Below, piece by piece: positions 15,978 through 22,738 of a DNA stretch of 23,274 nt. Below the pieces are notes generated by a model that was not told the DNA's origin, did no database searches, and was given only the letters and a program-made list of their open reading frames with translations. The stretch lies in IMG/VR virus record IMGVR_UViG_3300010885_060705, positions 1 to 23,274 of that record; one strand, given 5' to 3'. Source of the stretch: a virus. Position numbers and translations under genes: made by a program. Every line of letters begins with the position of its first letter. Within the stretch, counting starts at the first letter, position 1.

Positions 15978-16013
15978 ATTTGCATTTACATTTTAAGAAT
16001 TTAATTCAAAAGG

Positions 16014-16040
16014 TTGTTGCGAGAATATATCTGATATGTT
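16014..16040 (+). promoter_or_regulatory. Possible promoter for the homing endonuclease
   Basis: TTGTTG at 16014 and an extended -10-like TGATATGTT at 16032-16040, with a short 15-base spacer, lie between the capsid terminator and the endonuclease Shine-Dalgarno. An AATATAT box also falls here (16024-16030). Because a strong terminator precedes this gene, some local promoter is likely. Confidence 0.35.
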
Positions 16041-16075
16041 ATGATGCGTGTGTCATTAACAATAAGGAGAGAAAA

Positions 16076-17242
16076 ATGCAACTAGAAGAATTTGACACCA
16101 AGTGGAACTCTGTAGGAATGAAACACTACATTGACATGCATTGTTCAGACTGTGGGTGCGAGAGAACTGTTCTTAAAGAAAAAGCCAGGGCTACAATAAT
16201 TCGCAAAGGAAGATACCTGTGTCGGAGTTGCAGCATGAAGCAACGCCACAAAGATGTAGAGTTCTCGGAAGACCGCAAAGAAAACATCAGTCGGTCGTTG
16301 AAAGGCATCAAAAGGTCTGCGGAAACTCGCGAGAAAATGTCTGAGGCTAAATTGGAGTTTTACAAGACGCAAAAAGGTTTATCTCTCAAGAATAAACTTT
16401 CCCTTCTCGCCTCTCAAGCTCACGCGGAAAACAAGTTTGAAAACAAGAAGAGACAAGGTTGGCACCAGTCTGGAAAAGCCGGATTGGTATTCTATGGGTC
16501 GTCATACGAACTGCGACTCTGCCACGAGCTAGACGCTGACCCGTCTGTGAAAACCTATCGAACTCAAATCTCCTATCAAGCAAGAGAAAGGGGGCGATGT
16601 TTGGATTTTCTCGTTACATACACGGATGGCAACAATGAGTCCATTGAGGTTAAGCCAGAATCTCGTCTTTGCGAACAAGCCAACATCGATCAAATCAATG
16701 ACAGTAGAGAGTTTGCAGAATCGCAAGGATGGAGTTTCGAAGTTTACACCGAAAAAACTTTTGGGATGACCGACAAAGAACTGCGTGACTGGTCTGATGT
16801 TGTTCGCTCCCAGATGGGTGATTTCGACTGGGTTGCATTCCGCAAAGAACTTAACCAGAAGAAAGCCAATAATTACTATCGCAAAAACATAGCCAACGAC
16901 AAGGTGACCGTGTTCTGCTCCTTCTGCCAGATGGACCACACCCCGCTTCGGCTCACGCACGACAAGAACATCGCGAGGAACGGTCGCTACATATGCGAGC
17001 GAGAGGGAGGTCACATGGCGGGAAGCAGACCGAAGCCGCACCTGCAGAAGGACAACCCGCACCTCGCCGACGGGAAGAAGGAGTGCCTGAAATGCAAGGT
17101 CATCCTAGACCTGGCGGAGTTCGGCGTGGACAAGGGGAGACGCGACGGACTCTCCAGCAGGTGCAAGAAATGCAGGGCTGCCTCGGCTACATCGAAATAC
17201 CAAGCCAAAAACAGAAAAGAAAATGAGGACAACAATATATAG
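16076..17242 (+). CDS. Free-standing homing endonuclease, PD-(D/E)XK with NUMOD3 and zinc knuckles
   Basis: A 388-residue protein; the ATG at 16076 follows AAGGAGAG. The domain order is a zinc knuckle (C23, C26, C49, C52), a NUMOD3 DNA-binding motif (KENISRSLKGIKRSAETREKMSE, about 68-90), and a PD-(D/E)XK nuclease with E144 (GSSYE), D177 (RCLDF), E191 and K193 (IEVK). A second copy of the N-terminal knuckle follows (C281, C284, IARNGRYIC), then an endonuclease VII-like CxxC...CxxC end (C337/C340, C363/C366 with FGVDKGRRDGLSSRC). Such enzymes cut a related phage's genome and copy themselves in. Up to about base 16895 the gene is AT-rich with mixed codons; after that it uses the GC-rich AGG style of this phage, so it looks like a fusion. 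Confidence 0.85.
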   Translation: MQLEEFDTKWNSVGMKHYIDMHCSDCGCERTVLKEKARATIIRKGRYLCRSCSMKQRHKDVEFSEDRKENISRSLKGIKRSAETREKMSEAKLEFYKTQKGLSLKNKLSLLASQAHAENKFENKKRQGWHQSGKAGLVFYGSSYELRLCHELDADPSVKTYRTQISYQARERGRCLDFLVTYTDGNNESIEVKPESRLCEQANIDQINDSREFAESQGWSFEVYTEKTFGMTDKELRDWSDVVRSQMGDFDWVAFRKELNQKKANNYYRKNIANDKVTVFCSFCQMDHTPLRLTHDKNIARNGRYICEREGGHMAGSRPKPHLQKDNPHLADGKKECLKCKVILDLAEFGVDKGRRDGLSSRCKKCRAASATSKYQAKNRKENEDNNI

Positions 17243-17268
17243 GAAAGGAAACAACAACAGGAGACACG

Positions 17269-18027
17269 ATGGATTTCAAGAAATGGATGGTGACGCTCGA
17301 GCAACTTGGATCCCCGGCTCCACAGACGGCGCAGGCGCAGCCGATGACCGCGTATGCCCCCCAGGTCAACCCAGCCACCATCGGCACGGAACTGATGGAC
17401 GAGAGGGCTATAGACGCCGTCTACGACAAGGCTAAATACTCCGTCAGGCTCGCCCAGATGTACGACAAGACAAAGAGCGACAAGGACAAGCTCCTCCTCA
17501 ACATAAGCACGATAGCGACCCTGGACCAGGGCGTGTACGGTCTCTACAACTCGGCCGAGAACAAGAAGGTCATAGACCAGTCGACCCTCGGGAGGCTGAG
17601 GATGGTCTTCGGCGACGACATCGTCTCCAACCACAAGCTAGACGCGCTCCCGATGAGCGTCGTGAGACAGGTGATAAAGCAGCACGCCCCGGACCTGGAC
17701 GTCAGGAAGATAAAGGTGGCGAACCCTATACACGTCAACGTGAGGCAGCACCTCGCGAAGCACGGCGACACACTGGAGGCGGTGCTAGAGCTTGCTTCGA
17801 CCATAGTCCACGAGGCTAGGCACGACTGGGAGAGGCAGAACTACGGGAAGACCGACGAGTCGGGTCCGAGGATGGAGGAGGGCAGGTTCATGGGCTGGTG
17901 GAACAAGAACAGGGATTCCATAACGCGCCAGATGCCGCCGCAGTTCGCCGCGCTCAAGAGCTCAAGCTCCATGATGGCTACTCCCGGGATGCCTGCGGCG
18001 GCGCCGGGATTGGCTCAGCCGAACTAA
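17269..18027 (+). CDS. HEARH zincin metallopeptidase-like protein
   Basis: A 252-residue protein; the ATG at 17269 follows CAGGAGA. TIVHEARHDWERQNYG holds an HExxH zinc site (H181, E182, H185), with Glu203/204 (RMEEGRF) as the likely third ligand, so it is probably a gluzincin-type peptidase. I cannot assign a named family. Residues 1-45 are Pro/Ala/Gln-rich and flexible, and the C-terminus is a Met/Pro/Ala-rich tail. The start MDFKKWMVTLEQ has FKKWM at residues 3-7, matching the putative head-targeting pattern, so it may be packaged in the head. There is no signal peptide. The stop is one base from the stop of the convergent MscL-like gene. Confidence 0.75.
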   Translation: MDFKKWMVTLEQLGSPAPQTAQAQPMTAYAPQVNPATIGTELMDERAIDAVYDKAKYSVRLAQMYDKTKSDKDKLLLNISTIATLDQGVYGLYNSAENKKVIDQSTLGRLRMVFGDDIVSNHKLDALPMSVVRQVIKQHAPDLDVRKIKVANPIHVNVRQHLAKHGDTLEAVLELASTIVHEARHDWERQNYGKTDESGPRMEEGRFMGWWNKNRDSITRQMPPQFAALKSSSSMMATPGMPAAAPGLAQPN

Positions 18028-18028
18028 G

Positions 18029-18412
18029 TCAGTTTGCGCTTTTCTTCTCCTGGACTTCCTTGTTCAGAACCTTCACGTACAGCACATAGACGAACACGCT
18101 GGTTATCACGAACTCCAGCGAAGTTCCGACGATCTTGCCGACCTCGAACTCCATGTTGTCGACGGGCACGAAAACTAGGCTCCTCCAGTTCCCGCCGGTC
18201 TCGTTGACCAGGTAGTTTATGAACGGCATGAGGAGCGACTCGGATATGGACGAGACGAGCCTCTGCGCGGTGTTCGCGAACAGGAGGGTCAGAGCCATCG
18301 CCATGAAGTTCCCGGAGAACGCGAATTTAGCGTAGGAGTCGAACTCCCGTTTGACGTGTTCCTTGCTGATGAAATTTTTTTCTTCCATGTCAATATCCGA
18401 GACAGAGTACAT
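18029..18412 (-). CDS. MscL-like mechanosensitive channel protein
   Basis: A 127-residue membrane protein. Residues 30-65 (KFAFSGNFMAMALTLLFANT...RLVSSISESLLMPFI) match MscL transmembrane helix 1 and its flanks, where cellular MscL has FxxxGNxxDLAVG...VSSLxxxxxMP. Residues 93-114 (KIVGTSLEFVITSVFVYVLYVK) match helix 2, and a charged cytoplasmic tail (LNKEVQEKK) follows. The length fits MscL (about 130-150). MscL forms pentameric pores that open under membrane tension. In a phage it could ease lysis, protect the infected cell from osmotic stress or alter membrane permeability; this is inference. The conserved Asp after GN is Met here. The gene is divergent from the lipoprotein gene, with an ATATATA box at its start. 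Confidence 0.8.
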   Translation of the reverse strand: MYSVSDIDMEEKNFISKEHVKREFDSYAKFAFSGNFMAMALTLLFANTAQRLVSSISESLLMPFINYLVNETGGNWRSLVFVPVDNMEFEVGKIVGTSLEFVITSVFVYVLYVKVLNKEVQEKKSAN

Positions 18413-18453
18413 ATATACCTAAAATAGTGTCGATGACAAAGTATGGAGGTGAA

Positions 18454-18813
18454 ATGAGAAAAATGATTTTTGTTGCTTTCGCGTCAACCCTGCTTGCCGT
18501 CGGTTGCGGGAAGATCCGGGACGGGTCGGTCGACAGGGAGTACAGCGGGTTCCCAAGAACCGCGTCAAAGGAAAAGACCGGGCTGTTCTTCAACACGAGC
18601 CTGTGCGTGACGACCGACGAGGTCCTCAACATCAAGCCGTGCGCCATGACCACGAAGGTCAGCGAGAGCTTCTACAGGGGATACCAGGACAGCATCTACG
18701 GAAGGAAGGTGAAGCTGTTCGGCAAGGACAACGAATACCAGTCGGGCTACGAGCTTGGCGAGGACGACAAGAAAAGCAGGTCTTCCGTCAGGAAGATCGA
18801 GGTGACGAGATGA
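18454..18813 (+). CDS. Small lipoprotein
   Basis: A 119-residue protein with a signal peptide and the lipobox LAVGC, giving the lipidated cysteine at residue 18. The mature part is hydrophilic with two further cysteines (LCVTTDEVLNIKPC) that could form a disulfide in the periplasm. The ATG at 18454 lies immediately after a GGAGGTGA; the Met at 18463 has better spacing to that site and may be the true start, still leaving a lipobox. I know no family. The stop overlaps the next start (ATGA), so the two genes are translationally coupled. Confidence 0.75.
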   Translation: MRKMIFVAFASTLLAVGCGKIRDGSVDREYSGFPRTASKEKTGLFFNTSLCVTTDEVLNIKPCAMTTKVSESFYRGYQDSIYGRKVKLFGKDNEYQSGYELGEDDKKSRSSVRKIEVTR

Positions 18814-19220
18814 CGGGATTCGCGGAATGGCTCGAGATGAGCGAGGGGAAGGACGCCTGCTACCACAAGGTCAAGTCGAGGTACAAGAAATGGCCGAGCG
18901 CTTACGCGTCCGGCGCGCTGGTGAAGTGCAGGAAGGTAGGCGCCGGGAATTGGGGCGAGTCGGATTCGGTGTCGGAAGGCGCGTTCGGTCTCGAGAAGGA
19001 GCGCGGTCTCCGTGGCTGGTTCGACAGGAACGGGGGAAAGGGCTGGATAGACTGCAAGGCGAGCAAGAAGGGAAAGCTTGTGCCGTGCGGGAGGGAGAAG
19101 GCTGGGAAGGGCTCGGACAGGGCTTACCCCGCCTGCAGACCGACATTGGGCGCGTGCACGAAGGTCGGGGTGAAAAGGAAGAAAGGAAAGAAAAATATCT
19201 CTTGGAAAAAGGAAAAATAA
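18810..19220 (+). CDS. Cys-rich protein with PSAYASGALVKCRK domain
   Basis: A 136-residue protein starting at the ATG of an ATGA overlap with the lipoprotein gene. It has CYHKVKSRYKKWPSAYASGA followed by LVKCRKVGAGNWG, a conserved motif that recurs in phage and large-virus proteins of unknown function. A second conserved segment follows: GWFDRNGGKGWIDCKA...PCGRE...YPACRPTLGAC. Six cysteines in these motifs suggest metal binding or disulfides. The tail is Lys-rich and could bind DNA. The start MTGFAEWLEMSEG has FAEWL at residues 4-8 and so fits the putative head-targeting pattern, consistent with an internal virion protein; no biochemical role is known to me. Confidence 0.75.
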   Translation: MTGFAEWLEMSEGKDACYHKVKSRYKKWPSAYASGALVKCRKVGAGNWGESDSVSEGAFGLEKERGLRGWFDRNGGKGWIDCKASKKGKLVPCGREKAGKGSDRAYPACRPTLGACTKVGVKRKKGKKNISWKKEK

Positions 19221-19221
19221 A

Positions 19222-19608
19222 ATGTTTGACAAAAGCAACAAGAACTACAAGCTTTACCTCGCCGGGGTCATCAGCGAGAGCCAGTACATGGACCTGTGTG
19301 AACTCGTCGATCCGTACAGTAAATCCATGAACCCGGGACCTACACAGGGCGCAGTCGGTCCTCAAGGTCATGTGGAAGCCGAAGAAAAATTAACTCCAGA
19401 ACAAGAAGAGAGTCTTAAAGTGGCAGATGGCGAATTCATGAAATCATTAGAACAACCACTTAATAGGCTATTTGATAAATTAGACGCAAACGTAAAGGGA
19501 ATGCAACGCAGAAAACAATTTATGGGTTCATTAGTCCATAAATTAGCTGGCATGTTTGGCATAAACATGAATCAGATGCAAGCAATTACACGCAATAGTT
19601 ACAAATAA
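19222..19608 (+). CDS. Hypothetical protein with YKLYLAG N-terminal peptide (copy 1)
   Basis: A 128-residue protein beginning MFDKSNKNYKLYLAGVISESQYMD. The same 22-residue start occurs in the next gene, although the rest of the two proteins is unrelated. The body is helical (LNRLFDKLDANVKGMQRRKQFMGSLVHKLAGMF). The VISE sequence fits a gp21-type (L/I)xE cleavage site, so the peptide could be a removable head-targeting leader. From about 19375 the gene is strongly AT-rich (about 32% GC in 19441-19500), unlike its first 50 codons. It follows the Cys-rich gene by one base. Confidence 0.75.
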   Translation: MFDKSNKNYKLYLAGVISESQYMDLCELVDPYSKSMNPGPTQGAVGPQGHVEAEEKLTPEQEESLKVADGEFMKSLEQPLNRLFDKLDANVKGMQRRKQFMGSLVHKLAGMFGINMNQMQAITRNSYK

Positions 19609-19627
19609 CCACAACAGGAAAACTACG

Positions 19628-20245
19628 ATGCTGAACAAGAATAGCGACAGTTACAAGCTCTACCTGGCTGGGATCATCACGGAGAACCAGTATTACGACA
19701 TCATGGACCCGAAGCCCAAGGTTGAGGTTTCCGACGACGGCAACGACATGCTGAAGCGCAACCTGAAGGACATAAAGGAATACGCCGAACTCATCCTGTC
19801 GATCATGGACGACCATGACCAGCTGGAGGAATGGATGGAGAACAAGATATCCGTTTGCAGGGCGAACATATCCGACGTAGCCCACGCGTTCAAGTACGAC
19901 AAGGAGGAGGAGGCTGAGGACGCTGCTTCATCGTGCGGAGGCGGAGGTGGGAGCGTGAGGGTCATATCGATGGAGTCCACCGAGCATGGCGAAGGCGAAG
20001 AAAAGTGGGACAGGGAGGGTCGACTGATGGACGCAGCCAACTCCGTGATGTCCAAGGTTGGCGAGAGGATCGACAGCGGCGAGTTCGAGCATCCCGAGTG
20101 GACCGATTCGGGAAGCCTGCCGGAGTTCCTGCGCCATCACGGCGAGGGAGATCCGGAAGGCATGAAGAGCCACCTAGAGGACATAGCCTCGGAACTTCCT
20201 TCCGACCTCGGCAAGGAACTGATGGAGAAGATCAGGGACATCTGA
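19628..20245 (+). CDS. Virion-type protein with YKLYLAG N-terminal peptide (copy 2)
   Basis: A 205-residue acidic protein beginning MLNKNSDSYKLYLAGIITENQYYD, nearly the same as the previous gene's start. Residues about 60-85 (MDDHDQLEEWMENKISVCRANISDVAHAF) match a helical motif, usually written LPEWVQxKIxxAxxYIxxVxxYL, that I associate with structural proteins of T4-like phages. A Gly-run linker (SSCGGGGGSV) then leads to an acidic helical C-terminus. GIITE fits a gp21-type cleavage site. It is last in the plus-strand run starting at 18454 and stops one base before the convergent small gene. Confidence 0.75.
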   Translation: MLNKNSDSYKLYLAGIITENQYYDIMDPKPKVEVSDDGNDMLKRNLKDIKEYAELILSIMDDHDQLEEWMENKISVCRANISDVAHAFKYDKEEEAEDAASSCGGGGGSVRVISMESTEHGEGEEKWDREGRLMDAANSVMSKVGERIDSGEFEHPEWTDSGSLPEFLRHHGEGDPEGMKSHLEDIASELPSDLGKELMEKIRDI

Positions 20246-20246
20246 C

Positions 20247-20585
20247 TCATATCTCCCTGCTGAACTCGAGATAGACCTTCTGCTTGATCTTGCCGGAGAC
20301 ACATACCTTCTTGGCGATGTTGTTGTAGGTCATCATTCCGTCCACCTTTCCCTCGACGCCCTCGTGGACTTCGCATATTATCTTCAAAATCGAGCTCTTG
20401 TCCCCGCGTATCTCGCCGTCCCACGCCACGTCGTTCTTGCCGCATTTCGTGGTCACCATGACGGACTGGATGGTAGCCTGCGGTTCTGGCATCCTCTTGG
20501 TCTTCTTGTAGATGTACAGGATGAACACCTTGGAGACGTTGAGCCTGTCAAGAAGATCCCAAACCTTTTCGATGTTGTCGATCAT
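20247..20585 (-). CDS. Hypothetical protein
   Basis: A 112-residue soluble protein I cannot assign. An N-terminal helix (MIDNIEKVWDLLDRLNVSKVF) is followed by an alternating beta-rich region with two cysteines and a C-terminus rich in Val/Lys. I choose the ATG at 20585 because GGGGTGA lies five bases upstream; a TTG start at 20600 is possible but has no site. It is monocistronic, and convergent with the preceding gene across one base. Confidence 0.65.
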   Translation of the reverse strand: MIDNIEKVWDLLDRLNVSKVFILYIYKKTKRMPEPQATIQSVMVTTKCGKNDVAWDGEIRGDKSSILKIICEVHEGVEGKVDGMMTYNNIAKKVCVSGKIKQKVYLEFSREI

Positions 20586-20681
20586 GTTGTCACCCCGCAA
20601 GTATCTATTGAACCGGAATGGTTTCCTGGTTACAATCCCGGGGATGTCGATGGAATTTTTGTGACTTTAAGGGATGAAGCC

Positions 20682-20864
20682 ATGACAGAAAACGAAGCGA
20701 CCAAGATAAAAACCAGGAAATGCGATATCCACGGGATCTTCTCGGGCTGGGGATGCAGGTCGTGCGAGAGGGAGCTGGTGAGGCGGATCAGGGAGGAATA
20801 CGAGAGGAAGCTGAGCGAGAGGGAGAGGGCTGAGATCGAAGCCATATGGAGGACGGCGCTTTGA
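20682..20864 (+). CDS. Small zinc-finger helical protein
   Basis: A 60-residue protein. CDIHGIFSGWGCRSC gives C14, H17, C25 and C28, a compact zinc finger, followed by a long charged helix (ERELVRRIREEYERKLSERE). The start at 20682 is supported by an AAGGGA Shine-Dalgarno about eight bases upstream; the frame is open further upstream but without a site, and that part would overlap the minus-strand gene. It could be a small regulator or nucleic-acid binder. It ends two bases before the convergent 145-residue gene. Confidence 0.6.
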   Translation: MTENEATKIKTRKCDIHGIFSGWGCRSCERELVRRIREEYERKLSERERAEIEAIWRTAL

Positions 20865-20866
20865 CG

Positions 20867-21304
20867 CTATTCCCCCAGCAGGTCCTCCAGACCGAAGTAT
20901 ACGGCGGACACCTTTGCCGACCTTATCTCCTCCAGCATGGACTTGATCTCGTCGCGCCTTTTGACGTAGAAGTCGAACCCGTTGCCGACCTGGACATCGT
21001 TGGGGAGGTTGTGGTCGCCGAAGACGAACATGCCGCAGAGGCGGTATATGCTGTTGTCCCCGGACATCCTCTCTTCGACCTTCGCCCTGCAGTAGGACAT
21101 TATCTGGTCGTTCGTTATCAACGACTGCGATTCCATGGATCCGAGGTCTATTGACTTCGACATCTTCGCCAGATCCACGATCTTGAGCTTGATGTCGATG
21201 TCGACTTGGTCCGAGTTGATTTCGAGGTGGATGTTCTCGCCCTTGAACATCTCGTGGTAGAGGTGGAGCTTGTCGCAGTAGTAGAGGCTGGATTTCGTGC
21301 TCAT
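20867..21304 (-). CDS. Hypothetical protein
   Basis: A 145-residue soluble alpha/beta protein of unknown family. It has a beta-rich start (INSDQVDIDIKLKIVDLAKM), a middle with two cysteines and a helical end (KRRDEIKSMLEEIRSAKVSAVYFGLEDLL). Its ATG overlaps the stop of the upstream gene by one base (TGATG), so the two are translationally coupled. It is the last gene of a three-gene minus-strand operon with the LAGLIDADG endonuclease. Confidence 0.7.
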   Translation of the reverse strand: MSTKSSLYYCDKLHLYHEMFKGENIHLEINSDQVDIDIKLKIVDLAKMSKSIDLGSMESQSLITNDQIMSYCRAKVEERMSGDNSIYRLCGMFVFGDHNLPNDVQVGNGFDFYVKRRDEIKSMLEEIRSAKVSAVYFGLEDLLGE

Positions 21305-21573
21305 CAGCTGGCTTCCTCCTGGTCGTAAAGGCTTTCCAGGATCATGGGTTCCGGGTCCTCGACGATGAGCTGCACCCCTTTGCCCTCGGCGTCGGATAGC
21401 ATCGTCCTTATCGAGCCCACGACCTCCTCCGATGAGTCTCCGACGACTATCGGGCTGTTCCCGTAGGACGTCTCCCCGCCGACGTCATAGACCTCGTGGA
21501 GGGCGTAGTAGTCCCGCCTGCTGTTCCTGTGGAATATTATGCCGTATTTCCAAGTGCCCATTTTGACGCCCAT
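21304..21573 (-). CDS. Small conserved-type WxYxxxxHEVY protein
   Basis: An 89-residue protein. MGTWKYGIIFHRNSRRDYYALHEVYDVGGE and the following PIVVGDSSEEVVGSIRTML resemble a widespread small protein type in bacteria and phages (MWNYRVVR...HEVYYD...GxSxEEL...L..ML) with no known function. Two starts are possible, at 21573 and at 21561 (MGTW); a GG-rich site upstream favours the second slightly. The gene follows the endonuclease stop by four bases, and its own stop overlaps the next start. Confidence 0.7.
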   Translation of the reverse strand: MGVKMGTWKYGIIFHRNSRRDYYALHEVYDVGGETSYGNSPIVVGDSSEEVVGSIRTMLSDAEGKGVQLIVEDPEPMILESLYDQEEAS

Positions 21574-21577
21574 CCTG

Positions 21578-22144
21578 TCAGTCTTTTGCCAAGAAGTTCG
21601 GGATCCTGTGCGCGAATGTTTTAAGATACTCTTGCGCGCCCTTGTTGTCAAACACTATCTCGAATCTTTCCTTCTGCTTCTTTATGGAGCAGGTGCAGTC
21701 GAGGGAGTTGAAGTAGTCGGCTATGACCTGCGTGCCTTCCTCGCCGAATTTCTGGGTCCTCAGGTACACCTTCCTCTTGCTCTTCCTTCCGGAGTCCACG
21801 TACCAAACCATCCAGGCTAGGTCGTTGAGCGACTCCAGTATCTCCTTCGTGATGATCTTCCTGCCGTCCTTGTAGAACTTCCTGTATATGGAGTTGAAGC
21901 ACGGGTAGGCTATGGAATAGCACCTGTACGTGTTCTTGTCCTTCTTGACCGTGTTGCTGTCCATCTTGAACATGTCCTGCAGCTCGTTGATCTTGTAGGA
22001 AAGCCAGTTGAGGTCGCTGTCGCGCATGGCTAGGTAGCAGTTCCTGCCGTAGGTCGGGTTGACGATCGACGATCCTCCTATAATTGTTCCGTACAGTATT
22101 TGAGTCTGGAACGACTTCATCTCTGGGCTGTTTTCGTAGGTCAT
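21578..22144 (-). CDS. LAGLIDADG-type homing endonuclease, possibly degenerate
   Basis: A 188-residue protein from the ATG at 22144; the frame extends to 22342 but would overlap the plus-strand gene at 22253, so I reject that start. Motif 1 is ILYGTIIGGSSI (residues 16-27), where active enzymes have LxGxLLGDGS; the catalytic Asp is Gly here. Motif 2 is LNDLAWMVWYVDSG (106-119), with Asp117 kept. Later strands (KVYLRTQKF, FEIVFDNKGAQ) fit the family's single-subunit fold. Codon use is AGG/ATA-rich like this phage, suggesting long residence. No clear Shine-Dalgarno is visible, and an ATATATAT box lies just upstream. It heads a minus-strand operon of three genes. Confidence 0.8.
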   Translation of the reverse strand: MTYENSPEMKSFQTQILYGTIIGGSSIVNPTYGRNCYLAMRDSDLNWLSYKINELQDMFKMDSNTVKKDKNTYRCYSIAYPCFNSIYRKFYKDGRKIITKEILESLNDLAWMVWYVDSGRKSKRKVYLRTQKFGEEGTQVIADYFNSLDCTCSIKKQKERFEIVFDNKGAQEYLKTFAHRIPNFLAKD

Positions 22145-22252
22145 GAAGGTATATATATTTTTCGCAATATTTATTCCGTTGGATTGCGACAAAAAGATCC
22201 CCGAATCGTATCTATATCGGTTAACTTTCACCTTAATTCCAAGGAGGCTATT

Positions 22253-22648
22253 ATGGGTGCTACTAGCGTAACGGGCGTAGGTCAAGGTTCCGCGAGCAAA
22301 GTCGGACCAGCAATCAAGAACATTACCATCAACGATCCACATATCGTCATGACTGGTGTGTGCTCAAATATTGGACAAGCTTTACCATGGAAAATTCGTG
22401 TTTATTTTCCAGAACTTCCATTAGATCCATCTCATTATTCCGTATTCGTAATACAGTCAGATTTATCAGACACCGATGGATCAGGTGGAGACTTGGCTCC
22501 ACACATTGCAAAAAAAGATGCCAATGGAAACTTTGAAAACGATGGGTTCGACAGCGGATTCGCTAGCTTTACTCTTCGTACAGGAACTAGCGCAGATGTA
22601 TCTTTCATGTGGATGATCGTTAAAAACGGCATGAATGTAAGAAGCTAA
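22253..22648 (+). CDS. Probable head decoration or fibre-base protein with MGATS N-terminus
   Basis: A 131-residue protein; the ATG at 22253 follows AAGGAGG. It starts MGATSVTGVGQGSASK, a Gly/Ser-rich peptide shared with the next gene. The rest (WKIRVYFPELPL, YSVFVIQSDLS, FASFTLRTGTSADVSFMWMIV) looks beta-rich, like a small virion surface protein. It is AT-rich with codon use like the RCC1 and solenoid genes rather than the head genes. The family is not known to me; structural function is inferred from sequence type and context. Confidence 0.65.
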   Translation: MGATSVTGVGQGSASKVGPAIKNITINDPHIVMTGVCSNIGQALPWKIRVYFPELPLDPSHYSVFVIQSDLSDTDGSGGDLAPHIAKKDANGNFENDGFDSGFASFTLRTGTSADVSFMWMIVKNGMNVRS

Positions 22649-22660
22649 TCAAACCTTTTA

Positions 22661-22690
22661 TTCCCAGCATGAAATTTTTCACGCTGGGAA
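22661..22690 (+). terminator. Probable terminator hairpin
   Basis: TTCCCAGC / GCTGGGAA form an eight-base-pair stem with an inner TGAA/TTCA extension, 12 bases after the MGATS gene stop. The T-run is displaced to about 22708, so this could be a weak terminator or an RNA-processing hairpin before the next gene. Confidence 0.5.
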
Positions 22691-22738
22691 TTATAATGTC
22701 CATATAATTTTTTTTTAACACAACAAAAGGAGATCATT

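Noticed and set aside
7371-20613. Shared 12-mer TATCTATTGAAC at 7371 and 20602, considered as a promoter motif
   Set aside because: Chance 12-base matches between two places are expected in 23 kb, and the two copies sit differently relative to gene starts.
22145-22342. Longer N-terminus for the LAGLIDADG gene
   Set aside because: It would overlap the well-supported plus-strand gene at 22253 and adds no family sequence.
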